Positions 13,326 to 64,000 of a DNA stretch of 64,000 nucleotides are shown here, piece by piece. This DNA is from Apus apus (Eukaryota > Chordata > Aves > Apodiformes > Apodidae): NCBI RefSeq assembly GCF_020740795.1, contig NC_067312.1:54827905-54891904 (forward strand), given 5' to 3'. The position numbers and the translations under genes are program-made. The notes beneath the pieces are model-generated. The model saw only the letters and a list, made by a program, of their open reading frames with translations. It had not been told where the DNA came from and did no database searches. Positions within the stretch are counted from its first letter, which is position 1; every line of letters begins with the position of its first letter.

Positions 13326-15932
13326 CATATAAATTGAATGGCATACTTGAGACCTAGAATTTTTTAGGCACTCTTGTTACTGTTGAAAAGCAAGTAAAAA
13401 TAGCCTGGCTTGTTGTGTAAGGCCCTAGATCTGGTCTCATGCTTCAGAAACTACATCTGTGTTGTATTCAAAAGGCTGACTGCAGACCACCAGCACCAAA
13501 ACTGAAGACCGGTATCTACTCAGGAATGTTGCCAGCACAAATATTCACAACATTGCATTAGAATGGATGCTGGTCAGGCTGGGTTAGTGCTAATTTGGAT
13601 ATTTCTGTGTGAGTCATCAGATGCTGGGTGACTGGGACCATTGCCAAAGCAACATCACTGGGTCACTCTGCAGAAGGAGTTTGTTCCCTGGCTGGACATT
13701 TTCTGCTGGAAATGTCTGCTTTAGCCTGTCTACTTGGATGAAAATCTGGAACCATCTAGGGAGAAGACATTGCAGATGATGATACAGGGCAAAAGGCAGT
13801 TTTCAAAGTATCCTGTGATGACATCATATTGCATTAGTGTGTAAAACTGTCAGCTTCTAGCAGATCATTTTGAAGAAGGAGAGAAAGAGGATGTGTACAG
13901 CAAGAAGTGTCCAGCATGGTCCCATCCTGCACAGTGAAGAACAAATTTCCCCTTATCATGGTGGGGAGATTCCAAGCAACTAGTTAACTGGAAGAGAGTT
14001 ATCTGAACATTTCAGCTTATTCTCAAAAATTCTGCCTTTGTATTTATGCATTTATTTTAAAATATTGTGTTTATTAAAAAGTCACATATCAAACAATTTG
14101 CAAAGGGAAAAAAAGTAGCTGGATTGAATGAATGTTTCAGCACAGCTTGTCTTTTGCAGTGAAGTTCATGAACCAACTTCTGTGGAGGTGTTTGCAGTGC
14201 AGAGTTAAGCTGCTGTGCAAATCTTTGTAGGAACAAAGTTTCTTCTGCATGAAAGCCAGGGACTGCTTCTCCTCACTAGTTGTGTAGGCTGCTGGGAAAT
14301 CATCTTGCCAGAGGCCTTGGGGCATGACTACAAATAACAACAGCTGTAAACAACAATTAGCTGTAAACTGTATGCATCTCAGCTTTCTTAGGAAAAAAAA
14401 AAACCCAAACACCAAAAACCAGAAAACAGCAAACTCATATTTAATGGGAGTAAAAATTGAAGAAGTGTTTTGCTTTTATAAGGGAAGCCTGGAAAAAGCT
14501 TAGAATCAAAGAAAATTTGGTGTCATCGGTATTTCATTTCCACTGACATCACTCTATACAGAAGCATCTTTCCATGATAGACACAGACAATCACCAGCTT
14601 CCTGTATGTATTGTTTGTTAGCTGTATGGCATGTGTAGCTGGAGAATAAAGGAACTCCATCTCATGCACTTTTTTCTTTTCTACTCCTGTCATAATTGAA
14701 ATGTACATCCTCTCAGTTTAGAGCAGCATAGCTCACTGTGGTCCTTAATAAAAGTTTATAAAGTGGAGGAAATGAAAGGTTAGGAACAGTTTTGTAATCC
14801 TAAAAATGCAAAGGCATTATTAACATTTAACAGCCATTGCTGTCAATGTAATTTCTAAATGCTGTAACTGGCAAATAAAAGGGAGATGTTTTTATTAGGA
14901 CTTGTATGGGATTGTGCAGTTTCAAAGTCCGTGTAACATGGCTGAGCCCAGGAATCCAGTGATGCAGGAGTCTTTGGTCAAGTCCCCTCTATGGAGAGAA
15001 TTTTACCTTAAAAGACAAAGTTGCATTTCTATGGAGCAGATTAATTGGATATGATTTACTTAAAACAAAACAAATATTTATAAGTTCAGCCACAAGTCAG
15101 GATTTCTCTGTTCTCTGGTAAAATAATTGTTGTTTTGTTGTTGTCTTGTTGTTTTCCTTTGTTGTTGTTGCTAGCTCCAGAATTCCTGGAAGATCTCTAA
15201 CACATGTTCAGCAAGTGGTCCTGCCTTTATTCATCTGCAGGGGAGCACTTTTCCAGGGATCTTTTATCTTAATCAGCCTTTGCATGCCCCCATAGTAACA
15301 CTGCCATCATCACACCATGCCAAACCACAGGGATTCACGTGTGTAGCTCTGCCCAGCTCTACTCCATTTGTTTCTCAGAGGAAGCACTGCTGAAATATGT
15401 ATGCTCATTGCAGAAATGACTGCTAAGAAATGGTCTAAACTGAGAGGTTCATAAAATAAAGAAAATGCCAGAGAACTCAAAGTACCTTTTAGTGTGCTAT
15501 GTTGTGATGGCATGTTTCCCAAGCCATGCCTGTTAGTGCAAAGCTCACATCTGCTCTGCTGATAACATGATAAAAATTATATGGAATCATGTTCCCAGGG
15601 CATCATTATCAATTAGATTCTTCTCAGTCTGATTATTAAACTGTTTCTCTTCTGATCATGCAGATACTGTCCCCACATCAGCCTTTCAATATTGGTAAGA
15701 TTGATTGCAAAAGCTTTTCATATGACTATTATGGAATATGACTATTACTCTGGAAAAACAGGGAGTACAAATAATACAAATTACTTGTTATTTTTGAAAA
15801 AGATGATGTCATGTAGACTGCTTTGTTCAGATGGGGCAAGACAGGAGATCATCTCAAGTCTGATGCTTCTCTAAGCTTCATAGAAAATAAGTCCTGATTT
15901 TTAGCTTTTCACTTTAGGCAGAGACCTGGTGG
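13326..15932. other. MUSK 5' flank, no gene seen
   Basis: Unique-looking AT-leaning sequence. A TTG/TTTTG-rich stretch lies at 15127-15170. No coding exon or RNA gene could be supported. Confidence 0.55.
15127..15170 (+). repeat. Degenerate (TTG)n / (TTTTG)n stretch
   Basis: Repeated TTG and TTTTG units with CTT interruptions; a low-complexity microsatellite-like stretch. Confidence 0.75.
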
Positions 15933-15955
15933 ATCATAGAATCATAGAATCATAG
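15933..15955 (-). repeat. Orphan CR1 3'-tail repeat
   Basis: Nearly three perfect copies of the 8-bp unit ATCATAGA, the reverse complement of the CR1 tail unit. No CR1 body follows on the side where it should lie (15956 onwards). It is either an extremely 5'-truncated insertion on the minus strand or a tail left after decay or deletion. Confidence 0.65.
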
Positions 15956-16367
15956 TATTATAGATATCATGGATAATAAGGTATTTCTGAGGGATTAATA
16001 ATGCCAGTACACAACAGTCATATTTCCCTACAGCAGTGACTCTACCCATCCCCATATCCTCTGGACTGCTGGTGATGTTGAAACAAAACGTTCCTTTTCT
16101 CCCAGGGTATAACTGTCACTCCCACTGTGGATAGTAATGTTTTTTGAGATCTGCTTCCAGGACAAGGCTCTGCTTTCTCAGCATGCTACAGCGGTTCTCA
16201 AACACCAGTAACCTCCTTGGCAAAGAAGGGCACTTTCAGCTCCCAGTGCCAACCTCCCCTGCTCCAACAAATACATCTGTTAAGAAAAGAAATGCTATCA
16301 GCAGGGCAACAGGTGGCATATTGCAGCCAATCATGAAAAGATATAATAAGACAGAGGGAGTGTATGT

Positions 16368-16401
16368 GAAAGAGAGAGGAGAAAAAAGAAAAAGAGAGAG
16401 A
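16368..16401 (+). repeat. GA-rich purine stretch
   Basis: A purine-only run of GAGAGAGG, GAAAAAAGAAAAA and GAGAGAGA units about 400 bases before the MUSK start codon. GA-rich tracts can be nucleosome-poor, but no function is shown. Confidence 0.7.
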
Positions 16402-16559
16402 CTAAGCTGAAGGAAAATCCAGTGGCAAGCATTTTTTCCACTACTGCATGCACATAGTGCTGGAATAAAGGCCTGGTGACTTGGCAGTGCTGGGGTGGGG
16501 TACTGCCCTGGAAAAGCATTTGCCTATTGTACTCCTCTCTGTTTGCTTAGAAGGAATTC

Positions 16560-16804
16560 AGAAGGGATTTGCTTTCTCTTGTTTCACAAGCCCCACGCTT
16601 TCACACTGACCGAAGTGGATACACACCAGCTGGCCACGTCCATCACCGCTGCCGGGTGGGAGAATTCCTGATTATACTTAGATCCCGCAGACCCCACTCC
16701 GTCATTAGCAGAGCAGGGGAGCTCGCACACGGCCGTCTGAAATGCAGTCCTCCGGCAGCCCCGCACACCTTGCCTGAAGGAGCCAGATGCCTTCTGGACC
16801 AAGC
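16560..16804 (+). promoter_or_regulatory. MUSK: Putative MUSK proximal promoter / 5' UTR
   Basis: This stretch directly precedes the start codon and is more CpG-containing than its surroundings, but no CpG island or TATA box is evident. It contains a CAGCTG E-box at 16627-16632 and a CAGATG E-box at 16784-16789; a CATTTG site lies at 16517-16522. E-boxes of the CAGCTG type are bound by myogenic bHLH factors, and MuSK is known to be a muscle gene, so a regulatory role is plausible. I did not find the N-box CCGGAA here. The transcription start is not visible, and an upstream non-coding exon cannot be excluded. Confidence 0.35.

Positions 16805-64000
<47,196 letters not shown>

Noticed and set aside
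1..16500. SVEP1 5' exons, expected upstream by human synteny
   Set aside because: No CpG-rich promoter and no recognisable SVEP1 peptide seen in the flank.

Overview
The window looks like avian nuclear DNA. It is AT-leaning and intron-rich, it carries 3'-end fragments of CR1 LINEs with the ATTCTATG-type 8-bp tail, and its one recognisable gene matches vertebrate MUSK (muscle, skeletal, receptor tyrosine kinase) in the form that keeps a kringle domain. That form is known from birds, amphibians and fish and is absent from human MuSK. By synteny with chicken the locus is probably on the Z chromosome; this is inference, because nothing in the window proves linkage.

Layout. Positions 1-16,804 are the 5' flank of MUSK: mostly unique sequence with two CR1 fragments (about 2413-3175 on minus, about 12611-13325 on plus), an orphan CR1 tail (15933-15955) and simple repeats. 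No second gene could be supported there. From 16,805 to 62,501 on the plus strand, fifteen coding exons of MUSK can be placed base by base. All have GT-AG introns and the reading frame is continuous through every junction: 2018 coding bases, 672 complete codons plus two bases of codon 673. The last 1.5 kb is intron; the rest of the kinase domain lies beyond the window.

Protein order: signal peptide (exon 1), Ig1 (exons 2-3), Ig2 (4-5), Ig3 (6-7), a 7-base microexon (8), Frizzled-type cysteine-rich domain with ten cysteines (9-10), a short 24-base exon (11), kringle with six cysteines (12-13), proline-rich stalk plus transmembrane helix (14), and the juxtamembrane NPMY motif with the start of the kinase glycine loop (15). 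In known biology MuSK sits in the postsynaptic muscle membrane. It is activated by agrin through LRP4, recruits Dok-7 at the NPxY tyrosine, and drives acetylcholine-receptor clustering.

I found no evidence of a previously undescribed system. The most useful points are the 7-base microexon that is needed to keep frame, the in-frame skippable kringle cassette, a valine where mammalian MuSK has the functionally important Ile96, and an unexplained exon-like transmembrane reading frame on the minus strand of intron 8.
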